56,321 nucleotides of DNA, taken from Oscillospiraceae bacterium (GTDB lineage: Bacteria > Bacillota > Clostridia > Oscillospirales > Oscillospiraceae). The stretch is taken from positions 1 to 56,321 of the forward strand of contig JAFZQE010000061.1 of the NCBI GenBank assembly GCA_017552325.1. Direction: 5' to 3'. Positions 9,248 to 16,491 of the stretch are shown one piece after another. Numbering within the stretch: position 1 is the first letter of the stretch; every line of letters begins with the position of its first letter. The notes under the pieces were generated by a model. The model did not search any database and was not told the origin of the DNA. It worked only from the letters and a program-made list of their open reading frames with translations. The translations under genes and the position numbers were made by a program.

Positions 9248-9318
9248 ACCCGCCCGGGAGAAATCTCCCGGGCGGGTTCGTCGTTCTTCTAAAAACTAAA
9301 AACTACAAACTAAAACTA
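9248..9318 (-). terminator. TAG-rich 3-prime module and hairpin, copy A
   Basis: Read on the minus strand, the TAG stop of the LRR/Ig gene (9316-9318) opens a stretch of repeated TTTTAG/TTTGTAG words, then AGAACGACGAA, then a 14-bp perfect stem (arms 9248-9261 and 9264-9277) of CCCGCCCGGGAGA type. Similar modules follow four other genes in this window (12000, 34311, 37509, 40286). Confidence 0.8.
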
Positions 9319-11445
9319 ATTCACCGTGAGCGTCGCGGCGGAGCTGTAGACGTAGCCCTTGTCGTTGGTGACCTTGCAGCGGTACTGATAGCCGTTCCGG
9401 AAGGACTTCGCCTCGATCGTCAGCGTCGCGGTGGCCGCGCCGGTGCCGCTGCACTCCTGCCAGCTGCCGGAGCTGCTCGTCCGATAGTACCACTGGTAGC
9501 TCGCCGCGCCTTCGGCCGTGACGGTGAATTTGACCGTCGCACCCTCAGAGGCTGATTTGCTCGCCGGCTGGGCCGTGATCACGGGCTTCTCGGTCACGGT
9601 CAGCTTGACCGCACTCGTGTAGACGTAGCCCATGGCGTTCGAGACCTTGCAGCGGAACTGCCAGCCGTCGCGCGTGCTCTTGGCCGTGACCTTCAGCGTG
9701 GCTGTCGTGCAGCCGCTCAGAGCGGTCTCCGCCCAGCTGTCGCTGCTCGACTTGCGGTAATACCACTGGTAGCTCGCCGCCCCGGTCGCCGTGACGGTAA
9801 ACTGCGCGACGGAGTCCAGGCGTGCGGTCGCGCTCTTCGGCTGGGTGACGATGACGGGCTTCTCGGTGACGGGATCCTTTTTGAGCGTCAGCGTTGCGGC
9901 GTTGGAGTAGGCGTAGCCCTTCGCGTTGCTGACCTTGCAGCGGAACTGCCAGCCGTCGCGCGTGCTCTTGGCCGTGACCTTCAGCGTGGCTGTCGTGCAG
10001 CCGCTCAGGCCGGTTTCGAGCCATTCGCCGGTCTCCGACTTGCGGTAATACCACTGGTAGCTCGAAGCTCCGTTCGCCGTGACCGTGAAATACACCGTCT
10101 TATCGAGGTCAACGGTCTGGCTCTTCGGCTGGGTCGTGATCACGGGCTTGTCGGTAACGGTCAGGGTCGCCGCGTTCGTATAGACATAGCCCGCCTCATT
10201 CGAGACCTTGCAGCGGTACTGATAGCCGTTTCTCGCCGTGGTGCCCTTGATTTTCAGGGTCTTCGTCGTATTGCCGTCCGTCGTGCTCTTGGCCCAGCTG
10301 CCGCTGCTGCTCGTGCGATAGTACCACTGGTAGCTCGCCGCGCCGTCGGCCGCGACGGTGAAGCTCGCGGTCGTGTTCACATAGACCTTCGCGGACTTCG
10401 GCTGAGTCGTAATGGTCGGCTTGACGGTCGTGCTTTTTACGGTCAGCGTGACCGTGCTCGAGGTGACGCTTGCCGCGGCGTTCGATACCTTGCAGCGGTA
10501 CTGGTAGCCGTTGCGGGCCTTGGTCGCGCTCACCTGCAGCGTCGCCTTGTTGTAGCCGGCGGTCGCGGACGTGCAGTTGTTCCAGCTGCCCGTGCTGCTC
10601 GTCCGGTACTGCCAGCGGTAGCCCGTTGCGCCGGTGGCCTTGACGGTAAACTTCGCCGTGCTGCCCTCGCTCACCGTCTGGCTCTTGGGCTGCGTCGTGA
10701 TCGTCGGCTTGTATATCAGCGTGGTGCCCCAGTCGAACCAGAGTTTATGCGATTTCGTACCTTCATCGCCTTCATCAAACATATATTCATAAGAAATGCT
10801 CCACGGGCCCTCGCCTTTGTGTTCGAGCCTTTCTCCGTATGTAATGAGGAAAAGCAGCCCCGGGCAGTTGCTGACGTCGAGGACTTCGAACTCGGTATAT
10901 TGGCTATAAAAGTCCCGAAGCGCCGTGTTCTTGGAAATATCCAGCGAAGTCAGGGGGGTATTGCCGACCCCCAGATATTCCAGCTTTGTATTCTGCGACA
11001 CGTCGAGAGAAGACAAGGACGTATTGCTGGCGTCCAGGTGAACCAGTTCCTTATTGTTCGATAGATCCACCGAGTACACCGAATTATATTCGAAACACAG
11101 ATAATTCAGCGCAGTTAAGTACTCAATGCCCTCAAGTGAGTGGATGCCCTCAAAAACGCACTCTATATAAGTAGCGTTGGCGATCTCGGAAGCGCTGAGA
11201 ACGCCGTCGCCGTTGGCGTCGAAATGATCGGACACGTAGCTGCGGAAGTTGTCGTCCGGGAAGTTGGCCGCATTGATCGTGACGCTGCCGTTGACCGCGG
11301 CGGTCTCGGCGGCTTCGGCCTCCGGGTCAATGACGGCGATGGGTTCTTCTTCGATCTCCACGATCTCGATGTCCTCGGCGGCGGCCGCAGGGATCAGCGA
11401 CAGCGCCATCACGAGGCAGAGCAGCAGGGCAAGCAGGCGTTTCAT
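9316..11445 (-). CDS. Secreted LRR and Ig-like repeat protein (paralogue 1)
   Basis: The 709-residue protein has a signal peptide (MKRLLALLLCLVMALSLIPA) followed directly by AEDIEIVEIEEE. An EF-hand-like segment (FDANGDGVLSASEI, about 75-90) leads into short leucine-rich repeats (LSSLDVSQNTKL, to about residue 215). Residues about 245-709 are five Ig-like repeats of about 93 residues, each opening with a KPxIxxQP-type strand and containing YQWYYR and GxQxRCKVSN. It is presumably a surface adhesin or binding protein; the ligand is unknown. The gene ends in the shared TAG-rich module. Close relatives lie at 34381-36351 and 40364-44410, so this is a local paralogous family. Confidence 0.9.
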   Translation of the reverse strand: MKRLLALLLCLVMALSLIPAAAAEDIEIVEIEEEPIAVIDPEAEAAETAAVNGSVTINAANFPDDNFRSYVSDHFDANGDGVLSASEIANATYIECVFEGIHSLEGIEYLTALNYLCFEYNSVYSVDLSNNKELVHLDASNTSLSSLDVSQNTKLEYLGVGNTPLTSLDISKNTALRDFYSQYTEFEVLDVSNCPGLLFLITYGERLEHKGEGPWSISYEYMFDEGDEGTKSHKLWFDWGTTLIYKPTITTQPKSQTVSEGSTAKFTVKATGATGYRWQYRTSSTGSWNNCTSATAGYNKATLQVSATKARNGYQYRCKVSNAAASVTSSTVTLTVKSTTVKPTITTQPKSAKVYVNTTASFTVAADGAASYQWYYRTSSSGSWAKSTTDGNTTKTLKIKGTTARNGYQYRCKVSNEAGYVYTNAATLTVTDKPVITTQPKSQTVDLDKTVYFTVTANGASSYQWYYRKSETGEWLETGLSGCTTATLKVTAKSTRDGWQFRCKVSNAKGYAYSNAATLTLKKDPVTEKPVIVTQPKSATARLDSVAQFTVTATGAASYQWYYRKSSSDSWAETALSGCTTATLKVTAKSTRDGWQFRCKVSNAMGYVYTSAVKLTVTEKPVITAQPASKSASEGATVKFTVTAEGAASYQWYYRTSSSGSWQECSGTGAATATLTIEAKSFRNGYQYRCKVTNDKGYVYSSAATLTVN

Positions 11446-11502
11446 GTGAGATTCCTCCTTCAGATTGATTATTCAGCCGGGTTATTGAGCTTCCATATCA
11501 TA

Positions 11503-11531
11503 AATATACCGCGTTTTCCCCGCAGGGTCAA
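11503..11531 (-). promoter_or_regulatory. Promoter of LRR/Ig paralogue 1
   Basis: TTGACC (11526-11531) and TATATT (11503-11508) on the minus strand, 17-bp spacer; GGAGGA lies upstream of the ATG. Confidence 0.55.
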
Positions 11532-11564
11532 GAGAATTCGGAGTTCGGCATTTCAGAAAAGAAC

Positions 11565-11609
11565 GGATTGCCACACCGGTGACGTCGGTCACCGGTTCGC
11601 AATGACAGG
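11565..11609. repeat. REP-like palindrome
   Basis: The segment pairs a gattgccac left end with a ttcgcaatgac right end around the core CCGGTGAC-gt-CGGTCACCGG-type palindrome. This is the style of extragenic palindromes common in gut Clostridia; the 615-bp gap 11446-12060 holds this and several other repeats, and no gene that I can support. Confidence 0.5.
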
Positions 11610-11633
11610 ATTGAGGGTTTGCCCGCGTTTCCC

Positions 11634-11661
11634 GTAGGGGCCGGCGTCCCCGACGGCCCGC
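11634..11661. repeat. GC-rich intergenic repeat, plus orientation
   Basis: The sequence gtaggggccggcgtcc followed by a ggcccg end reappears as a diverged inverted copy at 11872-11897 (cgggccgccgaggcatcgg, then cccctac). The pair brackets the first 74-bp repeat copy. Confidence 0.45.
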
Positions 11662-11755
11662 AAAAAAGCCTCCCTTCCGCAGAAGGGAGGTGGCGTCCGG
11701 CATCTCCCGCACGCCGGACGACGGAGGGTTTCCTTTGGTTTTTAGGGAAACCCCC

Positions 11756-11829
11756 AGTCGCCTGCGGCGACAGCCCCCTTTTGCGAAAGGGAGCCTTGAG
11801 GACACGCCGCCCCCTTTCACAAGGGGGCC
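11756..11829. repeat. 74-bp direct repeat, copy 1
   Basis: This copy starts agtcgcctgcggcgacagcc, contains two purine/pyrimidine hairpins (cccccttttgcgaaaggg and ccccctttcacaaggggg) and differs by one base in my reading from copy 2 at 11914-11987. Confidence 0.9.
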
Positions 11830-11913
11830 ATGAGAGCGGGCGGGGCAAGCCCCGCCCCTGCGGAGGGGACGCGGGCCGCCGAGGCATCGGCCCCTACGAA
11901 AGGGAACCCCTCA

Positions 11914-11987
11914 AGTCGCCTGCGGCGACAGCCCCCTTTTGCGAAAGGGGGCCTTGAGGACACGCCGCCCCCTTTCACAAGGGGGCC
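11914..11987. repeat. 74-bp direct repeat, copy 2
   Basis: This is a near-identical second copy of 11756-11829 (one base different by eye, ggg-a-gcc against ggg-g-gcc). It lies directly upstream of the TAG-rich module of plsY. Confidence 0.9.
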
Positions 11988-11999
11988 TTCCATAAGGAA

Positions 12000-12063
12000 G
12001 CCGCCCGGGTTTTTCCCCGGGCGGCCGTTGTTCTAAAAACTAAAAACTACAAACAAAAAACTA
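12000..12063 (-). terminator. TAG-rich 3-prime module and hairpin, copy B
   Basis: The TAG stop of plsY (12061-12063) opens the TAG-rich stretch on the minus strand, followed by AGAACAACG and a GCCGCCCGGG stem (arms 12000-12009 and 12016-12025). Confidence 0.8.
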
Positions 12064-12690
12064 TTCCTTCGTCTTGGCGTGGAAATCCGGCTCGGTGCCC
12101 TTGAGCAGGCGCTTGATGTTCTCGCGGTGCTGGATGATGACGACGCACATCGCGAAGATCGAAAGAAGCAGGCGCGGCGTGTTCACATGCACGAGGATCG
12201 CCGCGACCGTGATCGCCAGCGCCCCGCAGATCGAACCGACCGAGACCTTTTTGCTCAGCAGCGCGAAGACGATGAAGGAGCCGAAGACCGCCGCGCCGAC
12301 GATCGGGTGCACCATCAGCGAGATGATCCCGCCGGTCGCGACGCCCTTGCCGCCGCGGAAATCGTAGGTGAAGGGGAAGCAGTGGCCCAGGATCACGGCC
12401 ATGCCGCCGGCCATCAGGCCCCAGTCGCCCAGCGCGCCCGGGTCGCCGAATTCGCCGCCGAACATGAAGTAGCCCAGCAGCATGCCCGTCAGCGCCTTGA
12501 CCATGTCGCCCGCCAGGGTCAGCAGCCCGGGGCCCCAGCCGAAGGTGCGCGTCATGTTGGTCGCGCCGGCGTTGCCGCTGCCGTGCTCGCGGATGTCGTT
12601 GCCCATCAGGCGGGAGATCCAGATGGAGAAGCTGACGGAGCCGATCAGATAGGCCGCCAGCACCACCAGGACAAATTTCAATACTGTCAT
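12061..12690 (-). CDS. plsY: Acyl-phosphate:glycerol-3-phosphate acyltransferase
   Basis: PlsY transfers an acyl group from acyl-phosphate to glycerol-3-phosphate, the first step of membrane phospholipid synthesis in most Firmicutes. The 209-residue product has the three family motifs: AYLIGSVSFS with REHGSGNAGATN near the N-terminus, the GGMAVILGHCFPF segment, and RGGKGVATGG. Several hydrophobic segments fit the usual integral membrane topology. Length is typical. Its stop codon is part of the recurrent TAG-rich module, and its leader contains a threefold 14-bp repeat. It is transcribed alone from its own promoter. Confidence 0.97.
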   Translation of the reverse strand: MTVLKFVLVVLAAYLIGSVSFSIWISRLMGNDIREHGSGNAGATNMTRTFGWGPGLLTLAGDMVKALTGMLLGYFMFGGEFGDPGALGDWGLMAGGMAVILGHCFPFTYDFRGGKGVATGGIISLMVHPIVGAAVFGSFIVFALLSKKVSVGSICGALAITVAAILVHVNTPRLLLSIFAMCVVIIQHRENIKRLLKGTEPDFHAKTKE

Positions 12691-12706
12691 CGTTATCGCC
12701 TCACAG

Positions 12707-12748
12707 CGTTTTCATCGGGTCGTTTTCGTCAGGTCGTTTTCGTCGGGT
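12707..12748. repeat. Three tandem 14-bp repeats in the plsY leader
   Basis: The units cgttttcatcgggt (12707-12720), cgttttcgtcaggt (12721-12734) and cgttttcgtcgggt (12735-12748) are head to tail between the plsY -10 box and its start codon, placing them around the start of the transcript. Confidence 0.85.
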
Positions 12749-12751
12749 ATT

Positions 12752-12780
12752 ATTATACACGCGGCCGGGGCGCTTTTCAA
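12752..12780 (-). promoter_or_regulatory. Promoter of plsY
   Basis: TTGAAA (12775-12780) and TATAAT (12752-12757) on the minus strand with a 17-bp spacer. Confidence 0.6.
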
Positions 12781-12809
12781 TGCTCCGGCCCGATTGTTAA
12801 TATCTTATT

Positions 12810-13451
12810 TTATTCCCGTTCCGCGCTCTGGAAGACGGTCCAGGGCCACTGCGCCGGGGGCGGCGCCTCGAAGCGCAGCGCTTCCCCGCTCGCCGGGTGC
12901 CGGAAGGAGAGGCTCTGCGACCAGAGGGCGATGTCGCAGCCGTCCTCGAGGAGGCTGTATTTCCGGTCTCCGACCAGGGGCCAGCCACGTGAGGAAAACT
13001 GGCAGCGGATCTGGTGCGTGCGCCCGGTGACGAGCTCGATGCGCACGAGCGACAGCCCTTCGGCCCGCGCCGGGGTCTCGTAACGCAGCACCGCCTCCTG
13101 CACGCCTTTCGCTGGAGCCTGCACAACGTAGGTCTTGCGCTCGGACCTGTCGCGCAGCAGCAGGTCGCGCAGCTCGCCGCGGTCGGGCGTCCGGCCGTGC
13201 ACGACGGCGAGGTAGCGCTTGTCGAAGGCGCCGTCGCGGATCTGCCGGCTGAGTTCGGAGGCCGCCTCCGCCGAGCGCGCGAGCAGCATCAGCCCGCCGA
13301 CCACCCGGTCGAGCCGGTGCACGGTGCGGATCTCGTCGGTATGCAGTTGTTCTCGCAGCAGCTCCGGCACGCCGCCCGGCTCGTCCGTGGACAGCAGGCC
13401 CGCCGGCTTGAGGACGACGACGATCTGCCTGTCAAGATATACGATCTCCAT
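12810..13451 (-). CDS. RluA-family pseudouridine synthase
   Basis: The 213-residue protein has the RluA family active-site motif HRLD with catalytic Asp48, preceded by the typical KPAGLLS segment (15-21) and followed by KRYLAVVHG and RTHQIRCQF. It isomerises uridine in rRNA or tRNA; the target site cannot be told from sequence. It lacks an N-terminal S4 RNA-binding domain, as in the shorter family members. The gene lies divergently from the rlmD-type methyltransferase, so two RNA-modification genes share an intergenic region. Confidence 0.9.
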   Translation of the reverse strand: MEIVYLDRQIVVVLKPAGLLSTDEPGGVPELLREQLHTDEIRTVHRLDRVVGGLMLLARSAEAASELSRQIRDGAFDKRYLAVVHGRTPDRGELRDLLLRDRSERKTYVVQAPAKGVQEAVLRYETPARAEGLSLVRIELVTGRTHQIRCQFSSRGWPLVGDRKYSLLEDGCDIALWSQSLSFRHPASGEALRFEAPPPAQWPWTVFQSAERE

Positions 13452-13513
13452 GTTCTCCCCCGCTCTCGCCCGATTGCGTCCATTTTATCACGCCGCCCCG
13501 CCCTTCTCAAGCG

Positions 13514-13548
13514 AAATTGCGCGAAAAGAGTAGTCAGCGGCGCAATTT
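13514..13548. promoter_or_regulatory. Inverted repeat upstream of the rlmD-type gene
   Basis: AAATTGCGC (13514-13522) and GCGCAATTT (13540-13548) form a perfect 9-bp dyad with a 17-nt gap. An extended -10-like TGCTATCCT follows at 13551-13559. Operator function is a guess. Confidence 0.3.
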
Positions 13549-13577
13549 TGTGCTATCCTTAATTTGGGTGATTGTTT

Positions 13578-14732
13578 ATGCCTGAAAGCAAGATCTGTCC
13601 GCACGCGGCGCGCTGCGGCGGCTGTCAATACCAGGGCCTGCCCTACGCCGAACAGCTGGCGAAAAAGCAGGCGCTCGCGGAGGAGCTGCTCGGCTCCTTC
13701 GGCCCCGTGCTGCCGATCCTCGGCGCGGACGAGCCGACGCACTACCGCAACAAGGTGCACGCCGCCTTCGGCTACGACCGGCAGCGGCGCGTCGTCTCCG
13801 GCGTCTATCAGCCGGGCAGCCACGTCATCGTACCGGTGGAGGACTGCATGATCGAGGACGAAACCGCCGACCGCGTGATCGCCGCCGTGAGGGAGCTGCT
13901 GCCGAAGCTGAAGCTGTCGGTCTACGACGAGCGGCGCGGCGGCGGCTGGCTGCGGCACGTGCTGGTGCGGCGCGGCCTCGCCACCGGGCAGCTGATGGTG
14001 GTGCTCGTCGCCGTGTCGCCGGTGTTCCGGAACCAGAAGGCCTTCCTCGCGGAGCTGCTCGGGCGCTTCCCCGAGATCCGCACGGTGGTGTTGAACGTCA
14101 ACGACCGCTTCGGCCCCGTCGTGCTCGGGCCGAAGAGCAAGGCGCTGTACGGCGACGGCTACATCGAGGACGAGCTCTGCTCTCTTCGCTTTCGCGTCTC
14201 TCCCTCGGCCTTCTACCAGATCAACAGCGCCCAGTGCGAGAAGCTCTACGCGGCGGCCATCGACTTTGCCGGTCTTACCGGGACGGAGACGGTGCTGGAC
14301 GCCTACTGCGGCGTCGGGACGATCGGGCTCTGCGCCGCGGCGAAGGCGAAGCAGGTCGTCGGCGTCGAGCTCAACCGCGAGGCCGTGCGCGACGCGATCG
14401 CCAACGCCCGCCTCAATGGGATCAAAAACGCCTTTTTCGCCGCCGGAGACGCCGGGGCTTATATGGAGGACATGCTGCGCGAGGGCGGGCGGCCCGACGT
14501 CGTGCTGATGGATCCGCCGCGCGCCGGCAGCGACCGCCGCTTTCTCGAGGCGCTGATCCGCTGCGCGCCGAAGCGCGTGGTCTACGTCTCCTGCGCGCCG
14601 GACACGCTGCGCCGGGATCTGGAGATCCTGACCCGCGGCGGCTACCGCGCCGAGGCGATCCGGCCGGTGGACATGTTCCCGTACACGGAGCATGTGGAGT
14701 CAGTCGTATTGATCACTCGAGTCGGGTTGTGA
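13578..14732 (+). CDS. 23S rRNA (uracil-5-)-methyltransferase, RlmD/TrmA family
   Basis: The 384-residue product is a SAM-dependent uracil-C5 methyltransferase. Iron-sulfur cluster cysteines are at C7, C13 and C16 (CPHAARCGGC) with a fourth candidate in VEDCMIE. The Rossmann core is VLDAYCGVGTIGL, followed by the DPPRAG motif and the catalytic-cysteine motif VYVSCAPDT (Cys339). It lacks the N-terminal TRAM domain of longer members. I chose ATG 13578 because GGGTG lies 7 nt upstream; a TTG six bases earlier is possible. The last dozen codons (TCA, GTA, TTG, ACT, CGA) are unlike the rest of this GC-rich gene and match the repeat at 15294-15324, so the 3-prime end seems to have been replaced by an inserted element. 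Confidence 0.92.
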   Translation: MPESKICPHAARCGGCQYQGLPYAEQLAKKQALAEELLGSFGPVLPILGADEPTHYRNKVHAAFGYDRQRRVVSGVYQPGSHVIVPVEDCMIEDETADRVIAAVRELLPKLKLSVYDERRGGGWLRHVLVRRGLATGQLMVVLVAVSPVFRNQKAFLAELLGRFPEIRTVVLNVNDRFGPVVLGPKSKALYGDGYIEDELCSLRFRVSPSAFYQINSAQCEKLYAAAIDFAGLTGTETVLDAYCGVGTIGLCAAAKAKQVVGVELNREAVRDAIANARLNGIKNAFFAAGDAGAYMEDMLREGGRPDVVLMDPPRAGSDRRFLEALIRCAPKRVVYVSCAPDTLRRDLEILTRGGYRAEAIRPVDMFPYTEHVESVVLITRVGL

Positions 14733-14768
14733 CTACAGATTGAATGTTACTAAAAATGAAAAGGAAAC

Positions 14769-15206
14769 ATGATGGAAACAAAAAACAGATGCTATACGTA
14801 TTTCAGAATTGTCGGAGATTTTGACCCCGATATTGCGACTGCTCGTTTAGGTCTTATGCCAACAGAAAGTTGGAAAATCGGAGATACTCGGAGAAACGGC
14901 ACAAAGTTTGATTTCGCTTTGTGGGAATATGGTAGATGTTCGGAATACGATGTTCTTGTTGAAAACCAAATGCGAAAAACCATATCCGACCTACTCGACA
15001 AAACTGATATTTTGAATCAAATTAGAAGTGAATATGATGTAAGTTTTTGCCTTGAGATTGTTCCGACGATCTATGTAGGAGATACAAATCCTTGTCTTGC
15101 TCCGCCTTTGGATATTATTGATTTTTGTCACGCAACCAGAACAGAAATTGATATAGACATGTATATCTACTCACAGGAAGATGAGACTGATAAAATACTC
15201 GGATGA
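14769..15206 (+). CDS. DUF4279 domain protein (cassette 1)
   Basis: The 145-residue protein matches DUF4279: YTYFRIVGDFDPD at the start, then RLGLMPTESWKIGD with TRRNG, a WEYG segment, a helical middle with a repeated Leu/Ile pattern, and TEIDIDMYIYS at the end. The family has no proven enzymatic activity; members are often found near polymorphic-toxin and immunity loci, which is family knowledge rather than evidence here. An AAAAGGAAA ribosome site precedes the ATG. Codon use is AT-rich, unlike the flanking chromosome, which points to transfer. No toxin gene is adjacent. Confidence 0.85.
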   Translation: MMETKNRCYTYFRIVGDFDPDIATARLGLMPTESWKIGDTRRNGTKFDFALWEYGRCSEYDVLVENQMRKTISDLLDKTDILNQIRSEYDVSFCLEIVPTIYVGDTNPCLAPPLDIIDFCHATRTEIDIDMYIYSQEDETDKILG

Positions 15207-15216
15207 AACAAGTGAC

Positions 15217-15324
15217 CAACGACATAGACTTTACGTCGAGGGTCGTGGCAACAGCGTAGATAATGGTCTTTTTATTCACGCTATTGTCCCAAGGCATGTG
15301 GAATCAGTCGTATTGATTACACGA
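15217..15324 (+). repeat. Cassette repeat S1
   Basis: This 108-bp segment aligns without gaps to S3 (16492-16599), about three quarters identical by eye. In frame it reads QRHxxY, then RGNSVDN, then FIHAIVPRHVESVVLITR. It contains an imperfect inverted repeat (CAACAGCGT 15249-15257, ACGCTATTG 15278-15286). An open frame from ATG 15181 to the TAG at 15331-15333 (50 codons) includes it. Confidence 0.85.
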
Positions 15325-15380
15325 GCCGAGTAGAGGCTACAACATAGATATGACAAGGATGAAAAAAGGAGAATGTATCA

Positions 15381-15785
15381 ATGGGATTGTTTGATGCTTT
15401 TATGAAGAAAAAAACTGAGCTTTCCGACCAGCAAAAGAGATGGAATAAGATGTGGGATCTGTGGGCATCGGGACAAGTTGATTCACCCTATGCAGAATTG
15501 ATGACCTATCAAAGCGAGATAAACAACGGAGGACACGATCAATACTTTGTAAATGTTGAAAACATATCTGATTTACAAAAAGAAGTGTCAGTTTTAGCGA
15601 CGATTTTGCCAGAAACGCTTCAACACAATTTGCAGGTTGCGTATCAAGCATATCTGGAGTCAAGTGAAAAAGATCTTGACCAATCGGCGGATGAGATTTT
15701 TGAAAAATGTGACAACGTTTTTTTTGAGAACGAGGAGCAGATTGATTGCCTATTAAAAGCTTATGCTGAAAGGATCGTCCTTTAA
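15381..15785 (+). CDS. DUF4375 (DMP19-like) protein (cassette 2)
   Basis: The 134-residue protein has the DUF4375 hallmark INNGGHDQYFVN (about residues 49-60) and an alpha-helical remainder with an acidic C-terminus (DLDQSADEIFEKCDN). DMP19, the named member, is described as a DNA-mimic protein; other members are of unknown role and some sit in immunity-gene neighbourhoods. AAAGGAG lies upstream of the ATG. AT-rich codon use contrasts with the surrounding genes. It is flanked by repeats S1 and S2, consistent with an independent cassette. Confidence 0.85.
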   Translation: MGLFDAFMKKKTELSDQQKRWNKMWDLWASGQVDSPYAELMTYQSEINNGGHDQYFVNVENISDLQKEVSVLATILPETLQHNLQVAYQAYLESSEKDLDQSADEIFEKCDNVFFENEEQIDCLLKAYAERIVL

Positions 15786-15866
15786 GTTTGCTTGTTGAGC
15801 ATGACCAGAGATTAACTTAGTATCTATATTGTTGTCTCAACCGTTTCAGAAAGCGGGAACTAAGCC

Positions 15867-15958
15867 ACGAGGGCGTGCGAGTAATCAGTGTAGATAATGC
15901 CCGTTTTATTCACGCTATTGTCCCGGCGCACGTGGAGACGGTGGTATTGATGGAGCGA
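15867..15958 (+). repeat. Cassette repeat S2
   Basis: This copy is more diverged at its left end. From 15889 it reads SVDNARFIHAIVPAHVETVV in one frame, ending at a TGA (15965-15967) that overlaps the ATG of the next gene as ATGA. Most differences from S1 and S3 fall in third codon positions. Confidence 0.8.
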
Positions 15959-15963
15959 TTAAA

Positions 15964-16464
15964 ATGAAAAAATACACAGTATTGTTTTTAAAAAACAGGT
16001 TGTTGATTACATCGTTATTCGGATCATTCTTTTTTCTTCTGTTCTTTTTTGTCTTACTGTTTATTCCAGATGCTGCTTATCCCCCGATTTTTGCGCTTTT
16101 AGCTTATGTTCCTTTCGTAATATGGTATGGTATTGATATTATTATGACGATTCGTTTTCGAAAACTGATTCGCTTTCAGGAAAACCTCTTAAATGTTGTT
16201 TTCAATGATGATAATGCCATACCTCTGTTTCCAAAATCCTTGACATACATATCAGATAGTTGGTTGATTTTTTCCGGAAAAGAGGCTTTTCACAAGCTAT
16301 TTATTGAGAGAATCTCAATTAAAACAATTCACACCAATATGGGAAATGACTATAATCTGAAGATAATGACCCGTAAAGGGAAAACTTACACAAAGGTAAT
16401 TGATTCCTATACAAGTGCGAAAAAGATTCAAAATTGGCTAAAAAACACAAAATGCTCGATATAA
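15964..16464 (+). CDS. Small membrane protein of unknown function (cassette 3)
   Basis: I do not recognise this 166-residue protein. It has a basic N-terminus, two strongly hydrophobic segments (about residues 15-37 and 40-60, rich in Phe and Leu), then a soluble tail of about 100 residues with alternating beta-like strands (YLKIMTRKGK-like pattern near 125-140) that could be a PH-like fold. The start codon overlaps the stop of the repeat S2 reading frame. It is the most AT-rich of the three cassette genes. An immunity role is conceivable from context only. Confidence 0.7.
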   Translation: MKKYTVLFLKNRLLITSLFGSFFFLLFFFVLLFIPDAAYPPIFALLAYVPFVIWYGIDIIMTIRFRKLIRFQENLLNVVFNDDNAIPLFPKSLTYISDSWLIFSGKEAFHKLFIERISIKTIHTNMGNDYNLKIMTRKGKTYTKVIDSYTSAKKIQNWLKNTKCSI

Positions 16465-16491
16465 GTATTGTTTGATAAATGATAAAATGTT

